A stretch of 13,972 nucleotides of DNA from UBA10906 sp049296695 (GTDB lineage Bacteria; Pseudomonadota; Gammaproteobacteria; Methylococcales; Methylomonadaceae). Positions 13,902 to 13,972 of the stretch are shown here, piece after piece. Within the stretch, counting starts at the first letter, position 1. Every line of letters begins with the position of its first letter. The DNA is taken from NCBI GenBank assembly GCA_049296695.1, contig JBAQSX010000053.1, positions 1 through 13,972 on the forward strand. The letters are read 5' to 3'. A program made the position numbers and the translations under genes. The notes under the pieces are model-generated. The model did no database searches. It saw only the letters and a list, made by a program, of their open reading frames with translations, and was not told the origin of the DNA.

Positions 13902-13972
13902 GGTAGTGCTTCAAAAGAGTAGGTTTTAACAAAACGCCATTTTAGCTGGAGTTCAAACCTAGGTTTGAACTC
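13902..13972. mobile_element. 112-bp family TIR element, copy 2 (cut by window edge)
   Basis: The first 71 bases match the left part of copy 1 at 10623 exactly except for three extra bases (GCC at about 13936-13938) before ATTTTAGCTGG. The left terminus and 25 of 26 bases of the central palindrome (13948-13972) are present. The right terminus lies outside the window. The 8 bases before it are CTATAACT, which should recur after its right end if it made an 8-bp target duplication. Confidence 0.85.

Overview
The window looks like chromosomal DNA of a low-GC gammaproteobacterium. The pointers are a type I glutamine synthetase with the adenylylation tyrosine, an LpxD acyltransferase (so a lipid A outer membrane), a signal-peptide-bearing beta-barrel porin ending in Phe, and many AT-rich intergenic regions carrying palindromic repeats. 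A Beggiatoa/Thiothrix-like or methanotroph-like lineage would fit, but this is an impression from gene style and repeats. Nothing here proves the taxon.

Left part (1-3154, minus strand): the N-terminal part of a family 4 glycosyltransferase runs off the left edge. Immediately upstream of it lies a large TPR / beta-domain / family 2 glycosyltransferase. Together they look like part of a surface-polysaccharide or protein-glycosylation cluster. Next comes glnA (3458-4867, minus) with a strong terminator and strong Shine-Dalgarno. It is divergent from a porin gene (5374-6726, plus). The 506-base space between them holds a candidate sigma-54 promoter facing the porin and two NtrC-like sites 32 bases apart, so the porin may be under nitrogen control.

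Middle (6778-9641): a candidate sigma-70 promoter is followed by a long, hairpin-rich leader and a 69-residue single-span membrane protein with its own strong terminator. Convergent to it is lpxD, outside its usual lpx operon. Divergent from lpxD is a class I SAM-dependent methyltransferase, whose end overlaps by 9 bases the end of a PfkB-family sugar kinase.

Right part (9633-13972): the space upstream of the kinase contains a 112-bp terminal-inverted-repeat element with a perfect central palindrome, a decayed relative beside it, and a second 63-residue single-span protein gene. A two-gene minus-strand operon follows: a short-chain dehydrogenase whose stop is 2 bases before the start of an LTA-synthase-like phosphoglycerol-transferase-family membrane protein. 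The right edge holds a long hairpin repeat and another copy of the 112-bp element, cut by the window end.

No tRNA, rRNA, CRISPR array, transposase gene or prophage gene was seen. The most interesting items are the repeat family, the possible sigma-54/NtrC control of the porin, and the structured leader before the 69-residue protein. No clear new multi-gene defence or biosynthetic system is visible.
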